DNA from: Methylobacterium sp. E-065
GTDB lineage: Bacteria; Pseudomonadota; Alphaproteobacteria; Rhizobiales; Beijerinckiaceae
Assembly: GCF_022829605.1 (NCBI RefSeq)
Contig: NZ_JAKSYD010000196.1
Span: 1-58,555, forward strand
Direction of reading: 5' to 3'
DNA length: 58,555 bases
Every line of letters starts with the position of its first letter. The stretch's first letter is position 1. Position numbers and translations under genes: made by a program. Below, piece by piece: positions 9,587 through 18,002 of this stretch. Below the pieces are notes generated by a model that worked only from the letters and a program-made list of their open reading frames with translations, was not told where the DNA came from and ran no database searches.

Positions 9587-9769
9587 GTGAACCGCTGTCT
9601 GTTCCCTCCAAATGAATCATACGTCGGGTAAGTCGCGTAGCAAGGGCGCCAGGGACCGTAGCTGAGAGTCCAATGAGCCTCGGACATGCTCATGCCGGTC
9701 AGACATCCGCCGACGGAACAGTTCGCTGCAAATGGGCTTGCGCCTTGGAAGACGTAGAAGACGGTAGCC

Positions 9770-9958
9770 ATGTCACAGGCTGACACGCCAATGCCCGGAG
9801 AGGATCCCGGAGCACTGATCGAGGACCCGTCACGCTTCGACGAGATCGAGCCTCCACCGGGGAATGGGAGCAAGGACGATCCCACGTCGCTGCCGACACC
9901 CAAAGTGCCGGAAGAGGATGATCCTGCTGTAAGCGACACAGAACAGGAGCCGACCTGA
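9770..9958 (+). CDS. small acidic, probably disordered protein
   Basis: The 62-residue frame is rich in Pro, Glu and Asp (PMPGEDPGALIEDPSRFDEI, then TPKVPEEDDP) and looks like the short disordered acidic proteins common in Methylobacterium. Its ATG lies within a CATG shared with a minus-strand frame (9583-9771) that would encode a 62-residue Cys/Trp/Tyr-containing peptide. Both could be real and divergent, or only one. The acidic plus-strand frame has the more protein-like composition; confidence is modest. Confidence 0.4.
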   Translation: MSQADTPMPGEDPGALIEDPSRFDEIEPPPGNGSKDDPTSLPTPKVPEEDDPAVSDTEQEPT

Positions 9959-10164
9959 ATCAACCGCTAAGCTTGGCGCAGAAAGCCTGACGAATCGCTG
10001 CCCTAGATGGGCCGCACAATATCACAATAGGCTTTCATCGTTACATCTTCTGCATTTTAAACTGAGCGCCAGTCCTTTAGGGCATGTAATAGTCTAAGTG
10101 GGCAATATCGGAAACACCTTGGACCAAGGTTGCCAAAGTCTTAAATGAAGATTACCCGCCCTGA

Positions 10165-12612
10165 TTAATCTTCGACAAGATCGACCGTTTCGTATTCCGT
10201 CGCCTCAATGTTTATATTTGAAATTCTGCGTTCAAGCCTTGCGATAGCGCGGCTCATATCGGGATCTCCAGTGCGTTCTTCGGCCTGTTTGAGCAAACTG
10301 ATGGCTAAATCGAATACTTCGGTGCTGCCCGTCATTTTCGCTGTTTCGATGCCAACCTCGCAGTATGCGCTAATCACCGCATTTGCGTTTCTAAAACGAC
10401 TTACAAGGCCTGCGGCTAAATCCTTTGCTTTGCCCAGCAATGCGATGCGATCCTCGTCCATTACACCCCGTGTACGGGTAGCGCGGGCCGTTGCCAGCGT
10501 GATCTGATACCGCGCTGTCGGAGCGTCCACTCGGAAATCAGAACGAAAAGCTTTTATTTCTGTCTCGGCAGCGTCAAAATCGTCAAGCTCGATCAAGTTT
10601 CGGATCAGCCGATGGCGAGGAACTCTCTCTCCCGGTGCGATCGATATCATTTTACGCAGTAGCGTGTTTTGATCTTTCAGATTCGAGATGGTAGAAAGTC
10701 CAGTTTCAACGTTGCAAATCTCTCGGATGGTGCGTATTTCGATGTCATAGGATGGTCTTATATTGTCTATCACTCTTTCAAACAGGTCATATTTCTTTGT
10801 CTTATCGTAGTATTTGTGCTCCGCTACGATCCCCATAATAACTTTGTGTCTTCCTTTCCAAGAGTAGACCCCTTGCCTTTCATCGACCGTCGTTTCATGA
10901 ATGATATCTTCCAAGCCCGCGAGGATAACCGAAACGTAGGCGGGCTCCAGTCCGAGCAATCGAATCACCAACTGTCTGTGGACGTGAACTCCGGCATTCT
11001 CCATCGCTGCTACAACTTTATAAACATCTTGAAGGATGCTTTCTAGCGCAGCGTATTCTCGAAGTATGATGTCGTCGAATCGGTCGGAAGAAAATATGTT
11101 TTTCAGACAGACAAACATATCTGCCTCGCAACGATGAGTTAGCCTACGCCGCCGTTCCGGCCGGGAGTAGCCCGAGAATCGCTCTTCGACTAGCGCCCTG
11201 AGAGCATCAATCGAATCTACAAGGTTGAGTAGTTTGTCTATCTCGTCGCCGATGATTTTATTGAGAGAATATGTTGTGCCCATCTTCGTGATTATGGGGC
11301 TTTTGATTCTCGGTCCCCAATTATATTTAGTCGAAGTCAAAACAATCTTGAGATTGAGGCAGGTATCGCGCCAGAGGCTTTCAACAAGGTCATTTATGCT
11401 GGCAAGTTCAGTATGAGCTTCGTCAATGAACAGCACTCCATTTGTGGCGCTTGCCTTTAATGTGGAAGCCACTTCTCGCCATTTACTTGGGATTAAGACC
11501 TGATCCTCTTTATGCTCCCAAGCGTGAAATCCGTGATCTAGTAGAGAAACCAATATTTGTCTCGCTGCGGTTGTTTTTCCTACGCCGCTTGGACCTATTA
11601 TGATAGCTATATTGTTGTCGCTAGTCCTAAACTGCTCAACGACTTGATCGCTCACGCTTCTTCGAAATGAGTGCCCCGCTCTAATGTTCGCGTAAGACGC
11701 TGGCCAACCATTGTACATGGCGCCAAAGCTCGCCGACTGATGGCTTATGGCATGGCTTACGTCTACGGTGGCCGGCCTCAACGCGTGAATTTTGTCCAAC
11801 GGATCGTTCGAGACCGATGGTGCCGTGTCAGTATCGATTCGGGTAATAAGGCCAGCGAAAAAATCGTCAAGGCCGCCAAACACAATCTGAACTCCCCTAC
11901 TTTCAAACAGAGCCGCTCTGCCCTCATCTCTCGTGTACAAGAGCAGTGTGATCCTGCTCTGAAGTCCCGCCTTGTTTGCTAACGATAAGGCGCGATTTAC
12001 TACATTTTTGATATCGGAATCTGCCAATGATTGACCAATGATAATTAGGTCCGACTCTCCTATGTCGGCCTTCAATCTATCATAGAGTTGATGTCGATAT
12101 TCTTCGGTGACGTCGTAGTCAGACTCGGTTAGAATTATTCTCGATCTGTCCCCTAGGCTTACATCCTTGCTTATCGTGCCGTGCAACTTAAAATACTGCG
12201 TCGACGTTGGGTCACTTCTTAGTTTGAAATCAAAATTTGTGGTGTAGGTGTCGAGAGGACGTTTCCTCCGTTTATAAGCGTCCTCTACCAATTCGTCGTA
12301 ATTCGTTGAATATATGCTCTTCCAGTCATAAAGTGGAAGATTCAGTATTGCCCCGGTTGGCTTCAATCCTTGGAAGCAGGTTTGCAATTCTTCGATGAGG
12401 GCGCGTCGATCGCGAATCTTTTGCTCTACGATGCCTGTTTGTTCGGCCAGCGAGTAATCTCGCGCGCTGATACCGAATTTATCCTCGAACTTTCTCTGTA
12501 GAACCTGGACGCTTGGCGCTCCAGAAGGGATAGATGACCCTGCGCCGAATAAAAGAACTGTTCTAGAGGGGCGAATACTTTTGACAAACGTGCTCAAATC
12601 AACGGGCATCAT
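10165..12612 (-). CDS. SIR2-domain / P-loop NTPase protein, probable anti-phage effector
   Basis: The 815-residue protein begins with a SIR2-like NAD-binding domain (about residues 15-270). It has FGAGSS at 22-27, the TNYD motif at 103-106, His144 in KLHG and LTESDYD downstream, so the NADase residues appear intact. A P-loop NTPase follows, with Walker A GPSGVGKTTA near residue 340 and Walker B VLFIDEAH near 395. The C-terminal 350 residues are helical and TPR-like. This order matches SIR2-STAND type defence proteins (for example AVAST type V) and related SIR2-NTPase proteins, which deplete NAD+ on sensing a phage component. Codon use is AT-richer than the core, and a tRNA and recombinase lie close by. 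The exact subfamily is uncertain. Confidence 0.8.
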   Translation of the reverse strand: MMPVDLSTFVKSIRPSRTVLLFGAGSSIPSGAPSVQVLQRKFEDKFGISARDYSLAEQTGIVEQKIRDRRALIEELQTCFQGLKPTGAILNLPLYDWKSIYSTNYDELVEDAYKRRKRPLDTYTTNFDFKLRSDPTSTQYFKLHGTISKDVSLGDRSRIILTESDYDVTEEYRHQLYDRLKADIGESDLIIIGQSLADSDIKNVVNRALSLANKAGLQSRITLLLYTRDEGRAALFESRGVQIVFGGLDDFFAGLITRIDTDTAPSVSNDPLDKIHALRPATVDVSHAISHQSASFGAMYNGWPASYANIRAGHSFRRSVSDQVVEQFRTSDNNIAIIIGPSGVGKTTAARQILVSLLDHGFHAWEHKEDQVLIPSKWREVASTLKASATNGVLFIDEAHTELASINDLVESLWRDTCLNLKIVLTSTKYNWGPRIKSPIITKMGTTYSLNKIIGDEIDKLLNLVDSIDALRALVEERFSGYSRPERRRRLTHRCEADMFVCLKNIFSSDRFDDIILREYAALESILQDVYKVVAAMENAGVHVHRQLVIRLLGLEPAYVSVILAGLEDIIHETTVDERQGVYSWKGRHKVIMGIVAEHKYYDKTKKYDLFERVIDNIRPSYDIEIRTIREICNVETGLSTISNLKDQNTLLRKMISIAPGERVPRHRLIRNLIELDDFDAAETEIKAFRSDFRVDAPTARYQITLATARATRTRGVMDEDRIALLGKAKDLAAGLVSRFRNANAVISAYCEVGIETAKMTGSTEVFDLAISLLKQAEERTGDPDMSRAIARLERRISNINIEATEYETVDLVED

Positions 12613-12671
12613 TAGCTCGTATGTGGCGGCCCATCCCTGCTGAACAACCTAAAGGGGTCCATTTGTCTTGT

Positions 12672-13058
12672 CTATACGCGCTTAGCGTGTCGACCGGCTG
12701 ACGATGTTTGGTTGGCGCCGAGCTGAGCTAGCGCGAAAAATTGGTTGATGGGCTTGGGATGTTTACTGGGGTCGTGCTCGTCTTTTGGGAGCACAAGGCC
12801 ATCGTCACGGACCTGATACCGGCCCTCAGGATTGACCATGTCATCCCCGGCGTTCCGCCCAAGAGGGATTCCGACCGTTTCGACGTAGTGCTCCACTTCG
12901 ATAGGGCTGTGCCGGACGCTCCATGATCCTTCCACCGATTCTCCCCGCGTGATGAGCGGCGACAGTGACGTGCCATTCTCAAAGCTTGAGAGATGACGTC
13001 TGGGGTGTCTGCAACCGAATCGCCGCGGCATCGGCTCGGCCCTGGTTCCTGGCCTCAT
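12672..13058 (-). CDS. hypothetical protein, doubtful
   Basis: The 128-residue frame has a protein-like central part (IEVEHYVETVGIPLGRNAG and LPKDEHDPSKHPKPINQFF), but the N-terminal 30 residues are Arg-rich and look non-coding, so the true start is probably further in. I recognise no domain. It lies just upstream of the SIR2/NTPase gene in the same direction and could be a decayed partner of it or an unrelated fragment. Confidence 0.25.
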   Translation of the reverse strand: MRPGTRAEPMPRRFGCRHPRRHLSSFENGTSLSPLITRGESVEGSWSVRHSPIEVEHYVETVGIPLGRNAGDDMVNPEGRYQVRDDGLVLPKDEHDPSKHPKPINQFFALAQLGANQTSSAGRHAKRV

Positions 13059-13293
13059 GCTCGCCGCTCAATGGTGCCTCGGCGCCAACTCCGTCGTCGC
13101 GAGAGCCTCTATTCCGACTGCTGTTCGTGATAAATTTTCTGTCACAATGGCGTCACAACGAAGCCCGCGATAAGGGCTGCAATGAGCGTTGAGGAACATC
13201 CTTGCCCCGTCGTGCAAGAAGAGCTAAGAGGACTCATAACAGGTTGGTCTGAAAAGGTTTATCGGGTTCGGCCTACAAGGCCGGCGCCTCGAC

Positions 13294-13369
13294 GGGGCTG
13301 TAGCTCAGATGGGAGAGCGCCGCAATCGCACTGCGGAGGTCAGGGGTTCGATTCCCCTCAGCTCCACCA
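13294..13369 (+). tRNA. tRNA-Ala(CGC)
   Basis: The 76-base sequence folds as a complete cloverleaf. The acceptor arm GGGGCTG pairs with CAGCTCC (one G-U pair). The D-arm is GCTC/GAGC. The anticodon stem CCGCA/TGCGG encloses loop ATCGCAC with anticodon CGC, and the T-arm AGGGG/CCCCT carries TTCGATT. The discriminator A and an encoded CCA follow. It reads the GCG alanine codon, which is frequent in this GC-rich genome. tRNA genes are common integration targets and this one borders the mobile region. Confidence 0.95.
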
Positions 13370-13399
13370 GGCAGTTTTTAGAAACTGCGTGCCTGGTGG
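13364..13399 (+). terminator. hairpin overlapping the tRNA-Ala 3' end
   Basis: The last six tRNA bases (CCACCA) start an inverted repeat: CCACCAGG pairs with CCTGGTGG, and an inner CAGTTT/AAACTG stem lies inside. No clear T-run follows, so it may act as a tRNA terminator or 3'-processing structure rather than a standard intrinsic terminator. Confidence 0.45.
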
Positions 13400-13709
13400 T
13401 TGATACGAAAAGCGCCGCGGTGTCCGCGACTTAGCCGCGTCTCCACCACGATATGCCAGTCTCTACGCCGCCAGACTTCGGATTGGCGGCTGAACGAGGC
13501 CGTTATCTCCGCTGGTGCCAAACCCGTTTCCGCGCGCAGGCTTCGATGGGCGATGGATGAATCATTCGCCGCAGGCGCGTAGCGATGCGAACGCGAGCGG
13601 CCGACAACGACGCGAGGATGGTGCCGTTGAGGATCGGCTTAGACGGCAGGGGATCAGATCGCCCGGCGATGGACCCGGAGCGAGCCGACCCGGTAGCGCG
13701 GTGATGCGC

Positions 13710-15335
13710 TCATAAGCCCAGGGCGCGCTCCTGCTCCGCCCAGGATGCCGGTAGCTCGGCCAGATGCCGGACGCCGATGCCGCGCGGCAGGCGCCCATCG
13801 ACGATGGCCCGCACGATCCGAGGGGCGAGATGGGCGAGCGGCAACACCATCCGCACCGCGCGTTCGCTGCAGCCCTCGCGCAGCGCGATGGCCGCGGTTC
13901 CTGCCGCACGCGCCGCGACGAGGTCGTCGATCCAGGCGCGACTGCGGGCGATGGCCGTGAGGATGCGCGCCCGGTCCTCGACCTTCATCGGTCGCAAGCC
14001 ATCACGCTCCACCCCCGGGGGCACGACGATCTCCCGGCGCCGACGATGCCCCGCGGGCGACCAGGGGATGCGGATCGGATCACCCTCGTGCCCGCCGACC
14101 AGCTCGATCAGCAGCGCGTCGGGATGGATCGTCACCCGCGCGAGGTGTGTCGCGACCATCTCAGCGTCGCTGAGGATCTCGGATACCGGAGCGGATGGCG
14201 AGGCAGATGCGCCAGTCGAGAGAAGCGTCGCGCGCAGCGCCTGGACCACGCTGGCCTCGACCGCGTGGGCCGCGATGCGCTGGACGGCGCAGGTTGGCCG
14301 CTCCCGGACCGCCGCCCGGCTGACGTAGTACCGGTAGCGCCGCGCGCCCTTTGCCGTGTGGCTCGGGGTCATCGGCTGGCCGCGCTCGTCCCGGATGCGC
14401 CCGGTGAGCAGATGCGCGCCTTCCCGCCGCCGGGCGGTGTGTGCGTGGTGATTGGCCGCCAGCTGCGCCTGCACCGCGTCGAATACCGCCGGGTCAACGA
14501 TGCCAACATGCTGGCCCTCGTGCACACGGCCCCGGTGACTGAGCCGGCCGACGTAGATCGGGTTGGCGAGGATCTTGTACAGGTGCCCGCGGGTGAACGC
14601 ACCGCCTCCCACCGACTTGCCCTTGCCGTCGCGGCGCTCGGGCACGCGGATGCCGGACTCCTCCAGCTCGGCGTGCAGCGCGCTGACCGTGCCGAGTGCA
14701 CGGTAGCGGGCGAAGATCGCGCGCACGACCTCGGCCTGCTCCTCGACCACGTGCAGCGCTCTGACCTCCACGCGGTAACCCAGCGGCACGACGCCACCCA
14801 TCCAGATGCCCTTGCGCTTGGACGCGGCGATCTTGTCGCGGATGCGCTCGCCGGTGACCTCGCGCTCGAACTGGGCGAACGAGAGAAGGACGTTGAGGGT
14901 AAGGCGCCCCATGCTGGTGGTGGTGTTGAACGCCTGGGTCACCGACACGAACGAGGTACCATGCGCGTCGAACAGCTCGACGAGCTTGGCGAAGTCGGCC
15001 AGCGCGCGGGTGAGGCGGTCGACCTTGTAGACGACGATGACATCGACCCGGCGCTCGCGCACGGCGTCGAGCAGGCGCCGGAGGGCTGGACGCTCGAGCG
15101 TGCCGCCGGAGTATCCACCGTCGTCGTAGCGTTCGGGCAGCAGCCGCCAGCCCTCGTGGGCCTGGCTCCTCACGTAGGCTTCCGCCGCTTCGCGCTGGTT
15201 GTCCAGCGAGTTGAACTCCTGATCGAGCCCGTGCTCGGTCGACACCCGGGTGTAGATCGCGCAGCGCAGCGCCGGGCGGCCGCCCGAGGGGGGATGCTGC
15301 GCCGCGTTCACTGAGTGGCGTGGTTTGGCACTCAC
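13710..15335 (-). CDS. large serine recombinase (resolvase/invertase family)
   Basis: The 541-residue protein starts with a serine-recombinase catalytic domain: the nucleophile is Ser32 in AIYTRVSTEHG, followed by DVIVVYKVDRLTRALADFAK. A Recombinase domain follows (GVVPLGYRVE... LYKILANPIYVGRL), and the C-terminal half has a DNA-binding region. This layout is that of site-specific recombinases of integrative elements. Translation starts at a GTG overlapping the DUF2924 stop by 4 nt, so the two are coupled. With the DUF2924 and DUF3489 genes it forms a module repeatedly found together in alphaproteobacterial islands. Confidence 0.85.
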   Translation of the reverse strand: MSAKPRHSVNAAQHPPSGGRPALRCAIYTRVSTEHGLDQEFNSLDNQREAAEAYVRSQAHEGWRLLPERYDDGGYSGGTLERPALRRLLDAVRERRVDVIVVYKVDRLTRALADFAKLVELFDAHGTSFVSVTQAFNTTTSMGRLTLNVLLSFAQFEREVTGERIRDKIAASKRKGIWMGGVVPLGYRVEVRALHVVEEQAEVVRAIFARYRALGTVSALHAELEESGIRVPERRDGKGKSVGGGAFTRGHLYKILANPIYVGRLSHRGRVHEGQHVGIVDPAVFDAVQAQLAANHHAHTARRREGAHLLTGRIRDERGQPMTPSHTAKGARRYRYYVSRAAVRERPTCAVQRIAAHAVEASVVQALRATLLSTGASASPSAPVSEILSDAEMVATHLARVTIHPDALLIELVGGHEGDPIRIPWSPAGHRRRREIVVPPGVERDGLRPMKVEDRARILTAIARSRAWIDDLVAARAAGTAAIALREGCSERAVRMVLPLAHLAPRIVRAIVDGRLPRGIGVRHLAELPASWAEQERALGL

Positions 15336-15931
15336 GCCGGGGCCCTCCGCTCAACCGTCTCCCGCCCGGCTCCCGTCGCCGCCTCGGCTCGCTCGCGCAG
15401 GCCGAAGAAGCGGGGGCCGTTCCACTTGGTGCCGGTAATGGCGTGGGCGACACGGGACAGGCTGGGGTAGGTCGCCCCATCCCAGGCGTAGCCGACGTCG
15501 AGCACGGTGACGGTGTGCATCCGCCCGCCCCATTCACGCGACAGCTGCACGCCTGGGGTGTGCCCGCGCCGGTCCGGCACCGGGACCGTAATGGCGATCG
15601 GGATGGCCGCCGCGCTGCGCTCGGACCTGTCTCGTTCGCCCCCCCTCCCTCGCCCGGCTGCGAACCGGCCGAGGACTTGTGCGGTGTCGCGGTCGATACC
15701 GCCCAACGCGCGGATCTGAAGGCGGTGGGCGAGGATGCCGACGCGCAGGGCGGGGGAGAGGCCGGGCGGGGCGGCGGAACCGAAGTCCCGCCGCCAGCGC
15801 CGGGCGAGGCTGGCGGCGTCGAGGCCGGCCAGTTCGTCGAGCGCGGCGGCGAGTCGGTCGGCGGCAGGGGCGGCCCCCGTCCTGAACACCGCCACCGTCT
15901 GCGCCGCGGCGGGCGTGCGCTGCCCGCCCAT
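15332..15931 (-). CDS. DUF2924 domain protein
   Basis: The 199-residue protein shows the DUF2924 pattern: an N-terminal helical segment (LDAASLARRWRRDFGSAAP... RVGILAHRLQIRALGG) and a C-terminal part with a basic strand turn and DGATYPSLSRVAHAITGTKW plus a WNGPRFFGL ending. The latter resembles a RAMA-type DNA- or modification-related domain. Function is unproven, but the family is almost always next to a serine recombinase in mobile elements, as here. Its stop overlaps the recombinase start, and its start overlaps the DUF3489 stop by 1 nt. Confidence 0.8.
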   Translation of the reverse strand: MGGQRTPAAAQTVAVFRTGAAPAADRLAAALDELAGLDAASLARRWRRDFGSAAPPGLSPALRVGILAHRLQIRALGGIDRDTAQVLGRFAAGRGRGGERDRSERSAAAIPIAITVPVPDRRGHTPGVQLSREWGGRMHTVTVLDVGYAWDGATYPSLSRVAHAITGTKWNGPRFFGLRERAEAATGAGRETVERRAPA

Positions 15932-16545
15932 CAGGCTGCCGCCGGGGTCGCGACAGCGGCCTCGGTCGCCGGCGTGCGCCGGGGCTTGCGCGCTCGGGGC
16001 GCGCCGGCGACCGGGGTCACCGGCGCGGGGATGCGGTAGGCGATGGCGGCGTCGGGGCGGGCAGCCTTGAGCAGCACCTGGCCGCCGGTGCGGATGCGCG
16101 ACAGGGCGGCGCGGGTGGTGTGGGGCAGCCAGCCGGTGGTGGCGATCAGTTCAACGAGCGTCGCCCCCTGCTCGCGCCTGAGCAGCGCCTGCACCTGCGC
16201 CTTCTTGTTCGGGATCGCGGTACCGGCGGGATCGGCCGGTGCAGCGGCAGGGGCACCCGCATTCACCTTGGCGGCGCGCGGTGGCTTAGGCGGGGCGAGG
16301 CCGACAGCCCGGTATCCAGCGGGAGTGAGGCGGTGCAGGCCGTCCACCTCCGCGTGTGCGATCACCAGGCCATCGCGCAGGAAGCGGCCGAGCAGCCGCG
16401 CCTGAGTGGCGGGTTTCATCGCGGCGAGGGGCGCTAGTCGGCCTCCGTCCGCGGCAGCGGCCTGCAGCAGGCCAGACTCGGTCCGGTTCAGGGGGACGGC
16501 CGTCGGGGCGGCGGAGGTGATGGCAGCGGCATTGGTAGCGGTCAT
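15931..16545 (-). CDS. DUF3489 domain protein
   Basis: The 204-residue protein has a low-complexity Ala/Pro-rich middle and a C-terminal winged-helix-like DUF3489 domain (TLVELIATTGWLPHTTRAAL, then SRIRTGGQVLL). The N-terminal part has a related helical segment with LLQAAAADGGRLAPL and GLVIAHAEVDGLHRLT. Such proteins are small predicted DNA-binding factors linked to serine recombinases. It is the first clear gene of the recombinase operon; a hairpin lies just upstream. Confidence 0.75.
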   Translation of the reverse strand: MTATNAAAITSAAPTAVPLNRTESGLLQAAAADGGRLAPLAAMKPATQARLLGRFLRDGLVIAHAEVDGLHRLTPAGYRAVGLAPPKPPRAAKVNAGAPAAAPADPAGTAIPNKKAQVQALLRREQGATLVELIATTGWLPHTTRAALSRIRTGGQVLLKAARPDAAIAYRIPAPVTPVAGAPRARKPRRTPATEAAVATPAAA

Positions 16546-16590
16546 GATGATCGTCTCCGTAGCGGCGGACGAGCCCCGCCACTGACCCGA

Positions 16591-16623
16591 CCCCGCGATC
16601 GGCCCGAAAGCGGGCCGGCGGGG
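16591..16623. terminator. GC-rich hairpin upstream of the recombinase operon
   Basis: CCCCGC and CGGCCCG pair with CGGGCCG and GCGGGG around an AAAG loop, with a 3-base bulge. It lies between the small gene ending at 16670 and DUF3489. No T-run follows on the minus strand, so it could terminate, attenuate or stabilise the message. Confidence 0.4.
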
Positions 16624-16669
16624 CGAGGCGGGGACGGCCGCATAGGCACGGCCGCGCGCGAACGGACAG

Positions 16670-16942
16670 TCAGTCGCCGGGGGCGGTAGCCTCGACGGCC
16701 TTTCGGTTGATGCGGCCGATGAGGCAGCTGGCGCCGTGCAGGGTCTGGGCTTCGCTGAGGGGGACGTCGGGGTCGAGGACGATGCGCACGGCCTCGCGCT
16801 CGTAGCCGGCGTGGGCGCAGACCAGGGCGGCCTTGGCGAGAGCGGAAGCTTCGGTCAGGCGGGCGCTGATGGCGGCCTGAGCCGCGGTCACGCTCAGGCC
16901 GGCCTCGCTCGTATCCGTTAGGCCCGCGGTCGTCTCGCTCAT
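16670..16942 (-). CDS. small conserved protein of the recombinase module
   Basis: The ATG at 16942 gives a 90-residue product starting MSETTAGLTD; an upstream in-frame start would add an unlikely basic stretch. The protein is Ala-rich and helical (AAQAAISARLTEASALAKAAL, then AGYEREAVRIVLDPD and a C-terminal LIGRINRKAVEAT). I do not recognise a named domain. It precedes DUF3489 in the same direction and probably belongs to the integrative module. Confidence 0.5.
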   Translation of the reverse strand: MSETTAGLTDTSEAGLSVTAAQAAISARLTEASALAKAALVCAHAGYEREAVRIVLDPDVPLSEAQTLHGASCLIGRINRKAVEATAPGD

Positions 16943-17351
16943 CTGGTTACCCCTGTGCGTGGCTGCCTCGGCCCGCGGCTGAGTCGGGCCGGTCAGCACA
17001 CACGCTCTGTTGGCGGCGACAGTCCAGTCGGACGTACCGGATCCCGCCGACATTCGCGACGTAGCCCGGGAAGGCCTTCGTCAACGCGGACGATTGGTCC
17101 TTTGCAGAAGCCGGGAACGTACGCTTGCAAGCCACCCGGCGAGGCAGCGCCCTGCGACTTGGATGGCTGAATATCTGCCGTTCCGCTTACGTTGGTAAAC
17201 GGGAGCCCGGACGCTTGTGGAACAGTATAGGATATCTGAAGGCGCAACAACAGATTTAAATTAGCGTTGGCGAAAGATAATCATTCAATAATCATCAATC
17301 ACGCCAATTAAACTTGATAAAATGGCCGGAATGCGACCGCTCCTCTCAGCT
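16943..17351. other. intergenic stretch, module boundary
   Basis: About 400 bases lie between the recombinase module and the four-gene defence operon. Bases 17230-17330 are distinctly AT-rich. I see only short frames without protein features. No direct repeat of the tRNA 3' end was found here. Confidence 0.4.
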
Positions 17352-18002
17352 CTATGACATTGTCGGGAAAAGCGCTGCCGAATTGGAGCGCAAGTGATTC
17401 AGGAGCTGTGACATCGCCTTTGTTGATTGTGACAGTCCAACCTTCCCAGCCAAGCCGCCAGCTCCTTCCGAAATCTGTGCATAGGTGAGGCCACCACCAC
17501 CGTCAGGACAGAAGACCGTGTCCCAGTAGAAGTCACGCGAGCCGAGGGGAAGTGGAGCGAGCGTGCCCTTTGTCTCGCCGACGAAAGTATACACGCGCAG
17601 GCCGTCGCAATAGCCCACGACCGCCCGCGCAATCGCCCTCTCTCCCGCCCAGCGCATGCTGTTTACAAATCCCTCCGCTCCGAGCGCATCCCACATGGGT
17701 TGCGTCAGGCCGCCCGGGTAGCTCTTGTCCTCCAGCGTCTCCAGGATCAGTCCAGCATGCTCGGCGATGCACGGCGCCATGATTCCGCGGTAGGCCGAGC
17801 GAACTTTGTGCCGCACCATATGGACGAGGTTCCGCTCAAGCGGCTCGTCCGTGTCCACATTCGGGAATTCGACATCGAACACGTCAGCCGCGCGTGAAGG
17901 AGGCCGATTAGGCGTCACGACTTCAAGATGATTGAGGATTATCTCGATCTCCTGCCGCTTGAACGCGCTGCCTGTCGCGTACCGGACCTTGATCCTCCTC
18001 AT
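17352..18002 (-). CDS. HAM1/ITPase-like protein, predicted nucleotide sensor
   Basis: The 216-residue protein has the HAM1/RdgB fold order: an N-terminal strand with YATGSAFKRQEI (10-15, canonical TGN..K), a central HAGLILETL segment followed by YPGGLTQPMWDALGAEGF, then FYWDTVFCPDGGGG (159-170) and a C-terminal helix. Three canonical features are altered. The Asn of TGN is Ser12, the catalytic DDSG is E81-H82-A83-G84, and the Ser-His-Arg base-recognition motif near the end is S191-Q192-S193. Classical (d)ITP/XTP hydrolysis is therefore unlikely, while nucleotide binding may remain. It is the last gene of a four-gene operon and overlaps the SIR2 stop by 4 nt. By analogy with HAM1-SIR2 pairs of the Kongming system, it probably senses a modified nucleotide and gates SIR2 (inference). 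Confidence 0.8.
   Translation of the reverse strand: MRRIKVRYATGSAFKRQEIEIILNHLEVVTPNRPPSRAADVFDVEFPNVDTDEPLERNLVHMVRHKVRSAYRGIMAPCIAEHAGLILETLEDKSYPGGLTQPMWDALGAEGFVNSMRWAGERAIARAVVGYCDGLRVYTFVGETKGTLAPLPLGSRDFYWDTVFCPDGGGGLTYAQISEGAGGLAGKVGLSQSTKAMSQLLNHLRSNSAALFPTMS

Noticed and set aside
13764..15314. Long plus-strand frame of 516 codons opposite the recombinase
   Set aside because: It is the antisense shadow of the serine recombinase: high-GC third positions keep it open, and the translation lacks any domain.
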